Source of the DNA: Acanthaster planci
Lineage: Eukaryota; Echinodermata; Asteroidea; Valvatida; Acanthasteridae
Reading direction: 5' to 3'
NCBI RefSeq assembly: GCF_001949145.1
Contig: NW_019091409.1
Coordinates: 171,917-223,720, forward strand
Length of the DNA: 51,804 nucleotides
Shown here: positions 22,491 through 34,236 of the stretch, one piece after another
Position numbering within the stretch: the stretch's first letter is position 1
Layout: every line of letters starts with the position of its first letter
Translations under genes and position numbers: made by a program
Notes under the pieces: model-generated
What the model was told of the DNA's origin: nothing
Databases searched by the model: none
The model's input: the letters and a program-made list of their open reading frames with translations, nothing else

Positions 22491-24151
22491 TGTTTTTATG
22501 TGTGTAAGCCCAGTGACTTTTTGGACAGTTGGGAATACCCACAACTAAATTTTTCCCTCTCCGGCAAGAAGGTAAATTCACTTCGAATCTGAACGTTAAT
22601 TTTGCAGAAAAAACACGTACACGAGCACATCCAACTTAACTGAACCCAGCTCAGCCCGATCTACATTAACCAAATCCAGGCTTTAGTTTTACTTTATTCC
22701 GTAGCGCGGCCATGGCCAACAATTGTTTGTTTCAATATGAAAAAGTGCATAACAACCATGGCAAACTGCCAAAACCTAGACACAAACAAAATAACAGCCC
22801 GCTCGTGTTGATGTGGTTTAGAGCTGTCATATGTCACGTGATGGAAGTTTGAGGCCCATGAGTGACGCCAGAAAAAGGAACGGAGGTAAAATGGTAACTA
22901 ATGAAAACATTCATTGTGTTAACCTTTTCAGTCCCGTCTCTACCGAGTACCGATAACCTCTCCCAGTCAGCTCATGCCTGGTCAAAGAGTAACTCATTAA
23001 TCGTAGTTCCTCGTATCGGCAATAATGCTAGTCGTGTGCCTATGCGTCCGTGGGAGCAACAACGCAACTGGCTGGCGACTCCCTCATGGTGAATCTTCAA
23101 TCAGGGGAGTCCAGGCTGGTTGGCATTTAACGTCCGATTTTCTTACTCGAAACAGCTGCCGGGGAGGCTTTTTATCCTACAAATTCTTCGAAATTGCAAT
23201 TTATTTGTGACGCAATCAAGCACGACATATTAATACATTAACCGCGGAAATGGAAAACGTCTGAAGAGAGTGTGCATGTACGTCCTCCGTGGAACAAATG
23301 AAGACAATTGTGTGTGGTTACACGTCAAGTGATTTACCAGCCTTTCCCAGTTAAATGTTTAATTTTTATAGGCTTGCCCGGTCAATTTCGGCAAAACAGT
23401 AGCAAATTTAATTTCTTGCGTTCGAATTCGTGCTATTTGTCCACTCAAGTTTTACAGTGTTTCATTCCGAATTCATTGCAGTCAATTTCGTTTTGAGTCA
23501 TTTGGATTCCTGTGGCAGTGTGCCCAGCGTCGTCCTGTTTCGGGCGTCATTCTATGTAGGAAAATTGTCACCCAAGTCAACAATTCAACCCAAAAGTATT
23601 TAAATTCGCAGGTGCTTTTTCCAGGCGTGTGTTTGGTCATTCGTTTTCAGTATTTGGCAGGCATTTCTGTAATTTGTGCAATCTGAAAAACGCACATTCA
23701 GCATGCCAGACTGCAGTTAAACTCACCCAGGGTTAACTGGAGTTGCAACATGTCGGCGACAGACAGACAGACAGGCTGCCTGGCAAGCACGTGTGAACGT
23801 GTAGCTGTGGAAGTGTGATCTACTTCAGCAAGCAGCCTTCTCAACTGAAGCACATGCAGTGGTAAAACCATATGCAAACATGTGCCAAGATTGCCAGTTA
23901 ATCATTTGACAGCCCGTTGGAGTTAGTCCTGTTCAGAGGATCTCTTTAAACGTTTAGAGCAGGTTTTCCTGGTTAATTTAACACTTCTTTCATTGAAAAT
24001 TGCTGAAACAATATCTGACTAAAAAAAAAAAACCTGTGGTATGCAGTGCCTTCCTGAAATGACGTCACATCAGGAAAAGCGTGGGAAATATAGGTTTTCC
24101 TGGTTAACTTTTCACTTCTTTCATTTAAAATTGCTCAAACGAAAGTTTAAG

Positions 24152-24206
24152 TATTTCAGGGATGGATTTGCGCCGGGGGGAAGGAAATTGATCTATCCCT
24201 GAAATA
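24152..24206. repeat. 12-bp perfect hairpin inside the foldback element
   Basis: tatttcagggat (24152-24163) and atccctgaaata (24195-24206) are perfect reverse complements with a 31-base spacer. Confidence 0.8.
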
Positions 24207-24261
24207 GTTGTTTGCAGTACCCGCTGCTACACATGTGATTCGAACCAGCCAGTCGATACCG

Positions 24262-24350
24262 GTAAGCTCGGTGGTCGAGTGGTTAAGACGTCTGCACAAG
24301 TAAGCTGGAGGTTGTTGGTTCCAGTCCTTCCCAAGTACGCTTGTGGTTTT
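24262..24350 (+). mobile_element. tRNA-like SINE head inside the foldback loop
   Basis: Box A tggtcgagtgg (24272-24282) and a box B-like ggttccagtcc (24317-24327) are 45 bases apart, with ggttaagacgtctgc after box A as in class II (Leu/Ser-type) tRNAs. The 3' half does not form an obvious intact acceptor stem, so I call it a tRNA-derived repeat, not a tRNA gene. Confidence 0.6.
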
Positions 24351-26941
24351 TTCACAAGCCTTCTGGGGCATACACTGTGCATACAGTGTTAAAAAATATT
24401 ACACGTCGGGCAGGGCAAAAATCCAAAAAGTTTAAGTGTTATTTCGAAATTGGAATCAACATAGGCGACTGACCCTTCTTTGAGGTGACGAAATTAAACT
24501 TCCGTTTAGGCACTTTTAAATGGAAGAATTGAAAAATCTACCGGGAAAACCTGCATTTTCTTCGCTTTTCCTGATGTGATGTCATTTCCGAAAGACACTG
24601 CATACCACCAGGTTTTTTTCTAGCCAGGTATTGTAACCCAAATTGGCTCATCGAAATGCTTTTTACGAAAACGTTGCTCACTGGTTTATTGTCACGAAGG
24701 GAAGAAATGAATCTCTAAAAAAAATTTTAGAGCGAAGTATCGAAGTACAATGGTAAAATTTAACGCTGCGTTTTTGAAGTTTCATCATACAGCGCGCTTT
24801 TTCCAGAAGAATATGCAAATCTTTATTAGCATAATTCCAAACACAATGGCACCACTAAAATAGCTTTTCCAAGGACAGAATTATTTCTTTAAATTGCATT
24901 CGCCCTTTGTATTAAAACCGATGCGGCTGCAATATTGTTGTGGGTGGATTTTTTAAAAAATACCTGCCTCCAATGGTAAAATTCTGTCGCGTCGCCGTCA
25001 ACGATTTAACCAACAAAAGCAACTTCTTTGAGGTGTCTTCTACACGGTTGGTTGGTTGGTTGGTTTTACTGATACATTGATTGGATTTCAAGGAGTTTTC
25101 TGTTGTGAGAAAATCTACATGTATATTGTTATGGCACTGTTGTGAAGGGAGAACATTGGCAACATTGTTGTGTTGTGCGGACTGTGTCGTCATGCATGGG
25201 GAGCGCCCATCCACTCAGATTCAAGTGGTACATGCGTCAACAAATCGCCTTTGTGGTGTTGCTAGGAGTTCCATAGACAGCGAACAAACATACAAGTGTA
25301 CATCATTATACAGAAATAATATTGGCGTGTATTAATGTTGACGCGGAACATGGACACGTTGACTGCGTGAAACAGTCAAGGGCTGATTAAACACTGAATT
25401 CGCCGGGGTCAGCGAAATGGTGTGGAAACTTTTCTCATTTTATGGCCTCTTTTCGGGGTGTGAGGTTACATTTAGGAGTTTTTGACATGCTTTTGAAAGG
25501 AAGGGAAATGAAACAGACCAAAATAATGTATATCGTAAGTTTGCATTACTTTTAAATAGAACTTTGTGTGGCTCGTTTGGGCTGGTCATGGCCCCCATTG
25601 GCCCCCTAAACCTGCCCTTTGCGAAGTGTTTGTCCGCCGGCGCTTAGAATATCGGTTAGTCAATGTGCAGCAAGGGTGTAATCACCTTTAAAAATGGCCC
25701 TTAAATCTAGCTACCCCAGATTTCTATACCTTTTGTCGAGGGAAAAGTTTCTATTCAGGTTTTAACTTGAATTAGAATGCAGCTGGTGCAGATGTCAAAG
25801 GTCCAATTGTGTAGCCTACTCAACAAGTCCGTATACGCTATAACAAGTTGCGTGGTGCAGTTCCCGAACTGTATCCTTTCAGAATTTCTAAATTTCAAAT
25901 TCCAGTTCAAAGCACTGATTGACTATATGCCTTGAGAACTGCTCGAAATCCAGAGGATGATGGCCACTGACATCGCTCTTTGTACAGTTAGCCATAGTGG
26001 ACTAGGAGCTAGATGGGTAGGGGGGGTGCGTTGAGTACACCTTGTGTAAGAGGTGTGAGGTTAGATATTTTTTATCCCGAATGACCTTATTTATTACACT
26101 TCCGAACCGCCTTATTCGCTGAAGACAGAATATTATGAAATCGTCACCACCGTCACCGAGTCTCCACTCCAGAACGTTGTACATCAGTCCCCTGTGGCGT
26201 ATTTAGCTTTTGGTGTCAAGGGGGATAAAAAAGAAAAAAAAAGGGAAACGTGATAACGGGGGAGAAAAAATATAGCCTATTGATTTCATATATAAATAGA
26301 GCGATTAGTGTCTTTCCCACTCACCTATGAAGTATTCTCAGTAAAAAAAATAAAAAAAAATAAAAAATCCGTCAGGGGGCAAGTTGTCACACCATTGGAG
26401 AATATATAATTCCTCATCAATCTCAGTTAAACGTATTATTCCCAATTTTGTACGCAAGGTTGTCGTGCAGATTCAATATAAGACAGTATCGATTTGTGGT
26501 AAACATACTGATCTGTATCGATACGGTTAAAAGCAAATTAACTCTCACAAATGGATCGCCGGTTCAATTAATCAACTGATGTATTTAACAAAAAAAAGCG
26601 CCTGACAGATTTGAACGGTTCTTCTGACTAAAAAGTAGCTAGCTTGGGTTCCGTTCTTGGCGTCAATATTTTCCATTGGTCCAACATTCCTGCAAAAACT
26701 CAGTTTACAAAGAATAACTGCACAAATACTATGACAGGGAATAGCAGAATCTCACAATTTTAAAATTTTTACTCCATTATTTAATTACGCAACGATAACG
26801 TCTCTTTGATAGCACAGAAACCCGGTTGTCGTCCAGTGGGAATATCTGGGCACAGGAAAAGAATGACGGGTAACTTTCCCTGTCTTCATCACAAGGACTT
26901 TCAAATAAAAACGCGAACCATCTTTCACAGTTTGACTTGTC

Positions 26942-26947
26942 TTTATT
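26942..26947 (-). terminator. Candidate poly(A) signal of the mucin-like gene
   Basis: AATAAA on the minus strand (ataaaataaagac), about 0.83 kb past the stop at 27778. It is the first such hexamer I found downstream. Unconfirmed. Confidence 0.35.
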
Positions 26948-27777
26948 TTATGAAAGGTACACGTTATATTCTGCTTCATTTCTCTTACGTTGAAAAGGGA
27001 TCCGAATCTGAGTGGTTGCCATCAGAAGTACAGATATAAACTGAATATATACACACTTGAATTCAGAGTGGGAGACTTCCAAATCAACACCATCAGAACA
27101 TGACAATTGAGATGCACTGGTCGAGACATTTTCACTTTGATTTCACACCGAATAGCTTTAGTAAAATTATCCTTGGCCGAAGCCTACGGGAAATCCTACC
27201 GCAGAACAGAAGAGCTCTGGAATGGAGCAAACCCAGTGCACTGCGTTTTTAGAAGGCTTAAAACAATGGCCGCGGATAAAATCAGTGAGTTTTTTTTAAA
27301 TAATGCTAACAACGTGATTATGATGCGATAATACAAGCAAGAGAAATTAAAAATATGTGAATAAATACAAAATCAAAGAACATGCCCACTTTAATTTAAA
27401 AAATCTCACTGCATATCATATGCAATGGCCATTCTTGCTTTCACACCGTGAAGGAGCTGTTTCAAAAATGGCCGCGGCATCACGTCAGAGTGCAGTACAC
27501 CGACGTTTATCTACAAGATGCAAGGCTGTAGATTATCCACGTATCAGTAAAGTTCCCTTCTGGATTTTAGGAAACACCACGAAGGTATGGCAACTTCAGA
27601 TAGTTTCATTCGTCCACAGTGCCTTTTCTCTTGCAGACTCATGGGTATTGTAAACAAAAGCACGGAGCACAGAGGAACTCAAAATGTCTGAAGAGAAGAG
27701 AGCGAACTCGCGATATAAATCAAGCTTGCAATTCAGGTTAAACAAATCGTGGACCTGTATGTATCAACTTTCATGAC

Positions 27778-27854
27778 TTATTGCCTTGCGAAAACCGCCA
27801 TGAGAACAGAAGACACAAGGATAGACAGGACAGCCGACACCTGAGTTGAGCCAC
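27778..27854 (-). CDS. Mucin-like gene exon 3 (GPI-signal tail)
   Basis: T-rich acceptor (ttttttttttcgattccag). Two bases complete a Ser codon, then GSTQVSAVLSILVSSVLMAV-FARQ and TAA. Small residues followed by a ~17-residue hydrophobic run at the extreme C-terminus, with almost no cytoplasmic tail, are what a GPI transamidase signal needs. Confidence 0.72.
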
Positions 27855-29957
27855 CTGGAATCGAAAAAAAAAATCAATTTGTCAAGTTTAATCTAGATAT
27901 CTCAACTTAATTAAGTACACTATCTCTTTGGAAAGTCATTGACTCAGGTAAAATAGAGGAGGGGGAGAGTAAACCATTGGCTGCACTCACTTGTCGGGGT
28001 TGGAGGCTTGGCTGTGGTACTAGCGTCTGGCGGATTGGGTGTGGTCTGATCTCCTCCTGCTGACGACGGTGCCGCTGAGGACATGGCATCAGTACTCGGA
28101 GCAGGGGTACTTGACTGACTTGCTACCAGCTGCAGTAGTGTCAAGCAGACCAGGAGGACGACAAGTACCTACATGCCATAGTGCAAGCAACGAGAAAGAA
28201 ACCAATCAACAGGCATGTAGGAATACGTCAAAAGTGTTTCACTCAAAGACATATTGAAACGTAAGCAATTGACGGAAGGGGGGGGGGTGCTAGCTGTACG
28301 TTGACGAAGTGAAATGGAACGCCGGTGGTAAAGATACAGAACGGGGCACGCACGAGAGAGTAGAGAACAGGGAATTTACGATGATAAAGGCGCAAGAAAA
28401 ACGGAGGGTGTGTTGATGCGAAATTTGTGACCGTCGCCAATTCATAACACTTTAACACATTTCGAGGTTGACACAATGTGGCGCAATGTCCTCGACACGT
28501 AATCGGCATTCTTAACGGTCGGTGTTCGGGCATTCAAAATTAAATTTATGGCCACCATGAACTGGAAAAGAATTGTCTTTTCTTCGTACACCCACCCGTA
28601 CATATGTATACTAGTGGGGTATTTCCTTTGTTCTCGTGTACAAAACTCCCGCACGACACGGAAAAAATTTCAAATCACTGCCACTTCGACCAAATTCAGT
28701 TTCCTGGGTTGAAATTTCGACCGTATGTCCCTTATATGAAACACTTCAATTTGCGACGGATGAATGGCACTTGAAAATTCCTCCTTTTTGAGTAAATTTG
28801 AAATATCTATTTCGTGAAATTCTTGTGGGGTACCACTTTAGTACCCCACAAGGATCACAACTGGCATAGTGGCGGTACCTTCCATTGTTCCGGTACCCCA
28901 CAAGGCATCATATACAAGCGCATACAAAACAACACGCACACACAGTGCTTTGGCAGCAGATTTAAATCTGGAAAAACAGTACTAAGTTCATTAACTTTAC
29001 ATAAAAGCTCATTCTGATATTACACTACGTAAGAACTTCTTTAATATAGAAAGCAGGGAAAGACTGTGCCACCACCATGATGTTAATTCTATAACTCTCG
29101 TCATCTTGCGCTAGCATCTTGTCGGCACAGAACAGAATTACATTAGGTGAACATGAATGTAGTCAACATTAGAAAAAAGTGAAATGCTAACATAGAGGCA
29201 CAGGCAATAGATGAACATATTCTCAATTGAAGCAAGAAAGAAAACAGATCATTTAAAATGCAAATGCCAAAATGACGGCTAAAAGTCATGTGCTTCTTTC
29301 ACGATCGTACGTGAATATCGGTAGGGTCTACGTAACAACTTGTGGCTCACCGATTGACAATGCCAAATGAACCTGACTCTTAATTGGCACTTGCTTCGTG
29401 CATGTGGCAATGGGTTTACCGCACTCATACATTTAGAACATTCACTTAACTCTCCCCTTTCACCTTACCTGCGGATACTTTTCAAACCAAAAACTACTTA
29501 CGACAAAAATTCTGGTAAAACGGAAAAACAGTCTGCCACCAAGAAAGATATTATTAGGACCCGACGAAACGGCATGCGTGAACAGGAGAGGGTGTGACTT
29601 GCTCAAGCGTACGGAACAATGTCACTTCCAATACCTATACAAGACAGGGAAGTGTTTGTACATCAAAAATATCTGGCCAAATATCGATACGCTGTCCTCC
29701 GTCTCAGCTCCCAAACCAACAAGCTTGCTTTTCGGGCTTGTTGACTGGATGATGAAAATAACGTGAAATCACAGATCACACTTAGGATTATAACTGATCA
29801 GAGATTAATCCTAAAAAAAGGTGTGGCAAACATCTCCCGTCGATGATGCTCTTTCATTGTAAAATTAGGCCCTTCTTAGTGCTTAGCGAGTGTCATGCCA
29901 TGTTTGAAAATGAACGCCAATCCAATGACGTCAGAAAAAAATACTAACTTTCTTCAT
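27778..29957 (-). CDS. Predicted small GPI-anchored mucin-like protein, three exons
   Basis: Exons (minus) 29957-29949, 28168-27991 and 27854-27778 join in consistent phase (0, then 1) to 87 residues. They encode a signal peptide (MKKVLVVLLVCLTLLQLVAS, residues 1-20), then about 40 residues of Ser/Thr/Pro/Ala (SSTPAPSTDAMSS, DQTTPNPPDASTTAKPPTPT) with no N-glycosylation sequon. Next come a small-residue SGST segment and a hydrophobic tail (VSAVLSILVSSVLMAVFA) ending RQ. This is the layout of a GPI-anchored, densely O-glycosylated surface peptide such as CD24 or CD52. It is an architectural resemblance; I see no sequence homology. Both introns have GT-AG ends. The first exon is tiny (MKK) and the least certain part. 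Expression, GPI attachment and function are inference. Confidence 0.68.
27855..27990. other. Intron 2 of the mucin-like gene
   Basis: 136-base intron from gtgagt to the polypyrimidine tract and cag, both on the minus strand. Confidence 0.7.
27991..28168 (-). CDS. Mucin-like gene exon 2 (signal core and Ser/Thr/Pro region)
   Basis: Acceptor catgtag, 59 codons plus one base, donor gtgagt (27990). It encodes VLVVLLVCLTLLQLVASQ and the Ser/Thr/Pro domain. The other open frame over this interval (Pro/Arg/Gln-rich, from 28089) does not connect to the splice sites. Confidence 0.72.
28169..29948. other. Intron 1 of the mucin-like gene
   Basis: 1.8 kb. It contains a hairpin repeat at 28822-28852 with a third copy of one arm at 28893; otherwise nothing recognised. 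Confidence 0.5.
28822..28904. repeat. Hairpin cttgtggggtac/gtaccccacaag with extra arm
   Basis: Arms at 28822-28833 and 28841-28852 are perfect 12-mers separated by 7 bases. The right arm recurs as a direct copy ending near 28905 (gtaccccacaaggcatc). Confidence 0.8.
29949..29957 (-). CDS. Mucin-like gene exon 1 (start codon)
   Basis: ATGAAGAAA followed by the donor gttagt; an A lies at -3 of the ATG. It supplies MKK in phase 0 to the hydrophobic signal core of exon 2. gttagt is an acceptable but not ideal donor. A strong donor further upstream (gtaagt at 30202) with an acceptor (ttgttacag, about 30150) could belong to a 5' UTR intron. Confidence 0.5.
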
Positions 29958-32937
29958 GTTGATTTACTGCTGGATTCGGTATCTTCGGCAGATTCCAGAG
30001 AAAATTAGGTCCTTCAGCGAGCCAAACGCAACGTCGGCACTGCGATGCGAGTCCGTTAAAAGCTGATCAACCTTATGTTGGTTGGCGCGGTAACGTCGGA
30101 CTTTAACGGCCTACCCTTGGAGCCCTTACATCTGCAGGCTGTGCTCCCTCTGTAACAACAGGAAATACCATGTAGCTCCAATCAACACTTGGGTCAACTT
30201 ACAATGATGAAGTTTTCGTTGCCCATTGGGCATGATCATTTTTCAAATCTTTTTTTTAACTTCCCCGAATTCCCAATTTAAGAACTTTCCCAGCGATTTT
30301 TTGCGTCCACCCCTTGATGCATACCGAAAGTCTATACGCATCTATTCATCACTTTTTTTATTAGCATTGGAACGACCGCTGCTTGGAAAAAAGGTTCAGA
30401 GGTCGAAATCATCTATTCGTTTCGACAACGAGAATTTTTAAGGGAAATCCCTTGTATGAATGACATACACGAAGCTTTTCACGTGAATACCTCTTCAGAT
30501 CTAGAATTGATCTCAAGTATGCAAATTACTAGCCGGTTTTGTCTGCCGGGAACCGTGCCAGAGGCGATGTGGACAAAATCACGGTACATGTATTTTGTAT
30601 CTACCCAGGCGAACACGCTAAACATGTACATGTATATACGCGCACTTGTAGGTGTATCTTCAGGCAACACAACATAATATTCATAGATCCGCCTGCACTC
30701 CGATCATGCCGATGCACACATAGGTTTTCCCATCATTTTCCCAGAACAATACTTTAATTTTGTCCTCGAACACCTCCAAGTTCGATCCGAATTTCGATTT
30801 CAAATAAAGCAACCAACGGATTCCATTTACACTGCAGAACGTACAGTTCAAATTTACCGCAATTCCAGTAAATTTGTCTCGTGTGGCGATCGGCGTTATA
30901 TTGAAAAATCGAATTTGTTTCGTCCTTCATTTCCTTTTGCTTATATCATTACATTTCGTATTAAACGTGAACGTGTCAAGTCTTTTGGACTTATTTCCGT
31001 GAGTTGTTGACATGGCATTTCTTTCCGCAATATGCAAAAGGTAAAGAATCTTCTTTGATGTGTTGAAAAACCACTGGAATATCGGGTTATATGTTGCCCG
31101 TTTTCTTTGTGCGAATTAAGAGCAGTAACGAAAATTTCCATCATTTGTAGTCGATTCTTTGCCAGTAAACGTAAAGGATATAAGAAAAATACGCAATAAA
31201 AATAATATCTGTGACCACAGGGCAGGAATTATAATATGACCCTCATTCGCCATTCTACGCATTGAATAATGTAAATGTAAATATAAACGAACAAGGAATT
31301 TGGGAATGAACATCAAACTACTTCTTTTTGTTGTTCTTTCAGCCTTTACTGCCTTCTTTGTTGATAAGAAAATGTAGAAATGTCTAGGAATTATACTTCT
31401 TCGTCGGCTAGGAAATGGAAAGAAATGTACTTCCCGAAATTAAAACGAAATTAAAAGAATGAATGACACAATCGAAACAACGCTGATCGCTGATCAACTA
31501 TAATAAAAATGATTCTGCTGCTCGTCACCTGTTGAGTGGTTTGGGGATTTGTTCTTTTCGCTGACAATTTAATTATGGCCGTTGGTTCTCGTGACAGTTA
31601 TGATGTCAGGAACGTGTTAATGTCAGTAATGTCAGTATTTTTTATTTTTGTGCACTTTTTTATGCCATTCTTTTATGTCTAGCCTAACAGTCCTTGCTTT
31701 TGGATGGATTTTCTTAATTTGTTTGATAAATTTCAAGCATCTTAAGCAGCTTATTTTAGTGGTTGGGGCCTTCAAAATTAGCGTGAGTGCTCGTTTCTCC
31801 AATATTATCCACAACTTTGATGTTGAAGCCAAGAACAGTTTGATTTTAAAGGGTATGGGGGCTTTCTCTTCGCATCTAAGGGTAGTAGTGTTGTGCCTTG
31901 ATGCTGAGCGTAATTGGCCTTAAGGCTGCCTTAATGCTCGAGTTGAGGGTAAAAGACTAAGTCTTCACCTTGAGGGATTACTGCCTTGTAATTTCAGAGC
32001 CTTGATACTTAAGGCCCCTTTTTGGGGCGTTCTTAAAAAACATTTTCCAGATAAATTTGTTTGTGATTTTGCAGTTCTGCAAACAGACGACATGGGGTCA
32101 GCGGGGAGCTGTCTGCAAAGTCTGTAGTGTCTTATTTAACCTATTTTTTGCTATGGAGAAGGGAACAGCCCCACATTTGTACTCACAAGCACAGCTTCAC
32201 ATTTTGTTGCCATGAAAGGCTCAGGACAAAATGCCCCCCTCAAAAACAAAGCTAGGTTTCTGTGCATCATGAACCTTTGGCCACATGGCCTGGGAGATAG
32301 AATGATACGAGAATGATCGAATGATAAACACGTAGAACATCTATGCTTAGGCTGCTGGTCATGCTCTGAGTAATCTGCTCTCGGGAACTGGGGGTATGCT
32401 CATTACACTTAGAGGTCAAATTATGGGCCACTCTCCATATTGAGCAACTGTCACATAGCATTCATTTCGCTTGTCATTTATCACTGGATTTTAGATCACT
32501 GTAATATAGCGTGCCCCCTTCAAAAATGCACTCCAATAACGTAATACTCATCATATTTTCTACCCTTATATTAAAACTTTCCTTTGAAACTCGTGCTGCG
32601 ACGCAGAGATATATCAATTTAGTAACATAACTCTGTCCAGTAAAACAGAATCAACTTGCCAGTGTATGCAATCACTGAATTCGAAATCTATCACACACCG
32701 GTTTATAGGTTTTTACTTCCTTGGAACTTTCTTTCTAGTTCTATACTTGAGGAAACTGGTCGCAGAATGTGTAATTCCGTAGTTTAGAGGGTATGATTCT
32801 GGTTGTTATTGTGCAATGAGTTTGTTCTGGAGAAAATAACTTCAGTTGGACTTGTGTTTTTGCAGTCAATTTGTAACAGGAGTTTATCTTTCTTGGCCTC
32901 AGCCTTGAGAGATTAACATTAACAAGGGATAAGCGTC

Positions 32938-33458
32938 NNNNNNNNNNNNNNNNNNNNNNNNNNNNNNNNNNNNNNNNNNNNNNNNNNNNNNNNNNNNNNN
33001 NNNNNNNNNNNNNNNNNNNNNNNNNNNNNNNNNNNNNNNNNNNNNNNNNNNNNNNNNNNNNNNNNNNNNNNNNNNNNNNNNNNNNNNNNNNNNNNNNNNN
33101 NNNNNNNNNNNNNNNNNNNNNNNNNNNNNNNNNNNNNNNNNNNNNNNNNNNNNNNNNNNNNNNNNNNNNNNNNNNNNNNNNNNNNNNNNNNNNNNNNNNN
33201 NNNNNNNNNNNNNNNNNNNNNNNNNNNNNNNNNNNNNNNNNNNNNNNNNNNNNNNNNNNNNNNNNNNNNNNNNNNNNNNNNNNNNNNNNNNNNNNNNNNN
33301 NNNNNNNNNNNNNNNNNNNNNNNNNNNNNNNNNNNNNNNNNNNNNNNNNNNNNNNNNNNNNNNNNNNNNNNNNNNNNNNNNNNNNNNNNNNNNNNNNNNN
33401 NNNNNNNNNNNNNNNNNNNNNNNNNNNNNNNNNNNNNNNNNNNNNNNNNNNNNNNNNN
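32938..33458. other. Assembly gap (521 Ns)
   Basis: A run of N. Both flanks carry degenerate tandem sequence (cttggcctcagccttgagag; ggccttgaaggacaagcatt), so an unresolved repeat array probably caused it. Confidence 0.95.
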
Positions 33459-33465
33459 ATACGCA

Positions 33466-33605
33466 GTGGCCTCAGCTTTCAGAGATAAGCTTGGCCTTGA
33501 AGGACAAGCATTGGCCTTGGCCTCGAGGGAAAAGCATCGGCCTTAATATTTGCCTTAATGGTTCGAGGGTCAAAGCCTGGGCCTTGAGGACTGAAGCCTT
33601 AGCTC
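33466..33605 (+). repeat. Degenerate ggccttga-type tandem repeat beside the gap
   Basis: Imperfect units of roughly 20-25 bases (ggcctcagctttcagagata; ggccttgaaggacaagcatt; ggcctcgagggaaaagcatc; gggccttgaggactgaagcc). Related sequence is at 31910-32010 and 32893-32936. Confidence 0.65.
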
Positions 33606-34085
33606 CAACACCGTATGAGGAAGGATTTATTATAGACGTGACGGTTTTTATATTTTGTAGTCTCTGAGTGCTGACGAAGTCCTATTCCAGTTCAAGTTTT
33701 TTTTTATAAAAAAACATGAAGTCGCTTCTCTGAAATGGGGCGTGGACAAACACATAATTTTTAGATAGTTTTTGTTAGACGTGTGTGCCGATACAACAGT
33801 GCTTAAAGAATCCGCACCCACTTGTGAAAAATTGAGTCAGGCAATGTACTTTACAGAGAAACGACCTAATTTACATCAAGGGGGAGAACTAACTTACTTT
33901 TTGTAAAACCAACGATGGACACTGTCACATAAACTTGCACAATTTTTTTTTTGATTGAATGTACGGATGGGAGGGGGGTTGTATGATTTTCAAGGGCTAC
34001 CTCACGCAAGGGAACGCTGAAGTAAATTGGGTTTTAACTGGACGTATATGTTGAATCCGCAGCTAGAGCAACGCTGAATACAGGC

Positions 34086-34236
34086 CATTCACAATAGTGC
34101 GCCTCTACGCGTTGACCAATCACAGTGCGCGAAATCTCTCGACCCGCTGTGCGTTTGGAAAGGGTCGAGAGATTTCGCGCACTGTGATTGGTCAACGCGT
34201 TGCAAACTCTTGGAGGCACACTTTTGCGAATCGCCA
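34086..34236. mobile_element. Foldback MITE with perfect 39-bp arms
   Basis: Arms 34107-34145 and 34162-34200 are perfect reverse complements over 39 bases with a 16-base loop. The complementarity resumes outside after a ~10-base insertion: attcacaatagtgcgcctc on the left against attcgcaaaagtgtgcctcc on the right. No transposase or clear target duplication is visible. Confidence 0.8.

Larger units (their letters stand above)
24008..24650. mobile_element. Foldback element with long inverted arms
   Basis: The left arm (about 24008-24140: caatatctgactaaaaa, cctgtggtatgcagtgcctt, atgacgtcacatcaggaaaa, ggttttcctgg) recurs reverse-complemented in the right arm (about 24650-24515: caatacctggctag, cctggtggtatgcagtgtct, atgacatcacatcaggaaaa, ggttttcccgg). 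Arms are ~130 bp and well conserved. A direct repeat of aggttttcctggttaa at ~23962 and ~24092 adds a further partial unit. The loop holds a tRNA-like segment. Confidence 0.75.
22491..26919. other. Intergenic, CpG-richer, repeat-bearing
   Basis: No gene recognised. CpG is visibly more frequent than in the SF3B2 introns (for example 23030-23100 and 25330-25460). It contains the foldback element at 24.0-24.65 kb and A-rich low complexity around 26225-26370. Confidence 0.6.

Noticed and set aside
24262-24350. Functional tRNA gene
   Set aside because: Box A and box B are present, but I could not draw a complete acceptor stem and it sits inside a repeated foldback element.
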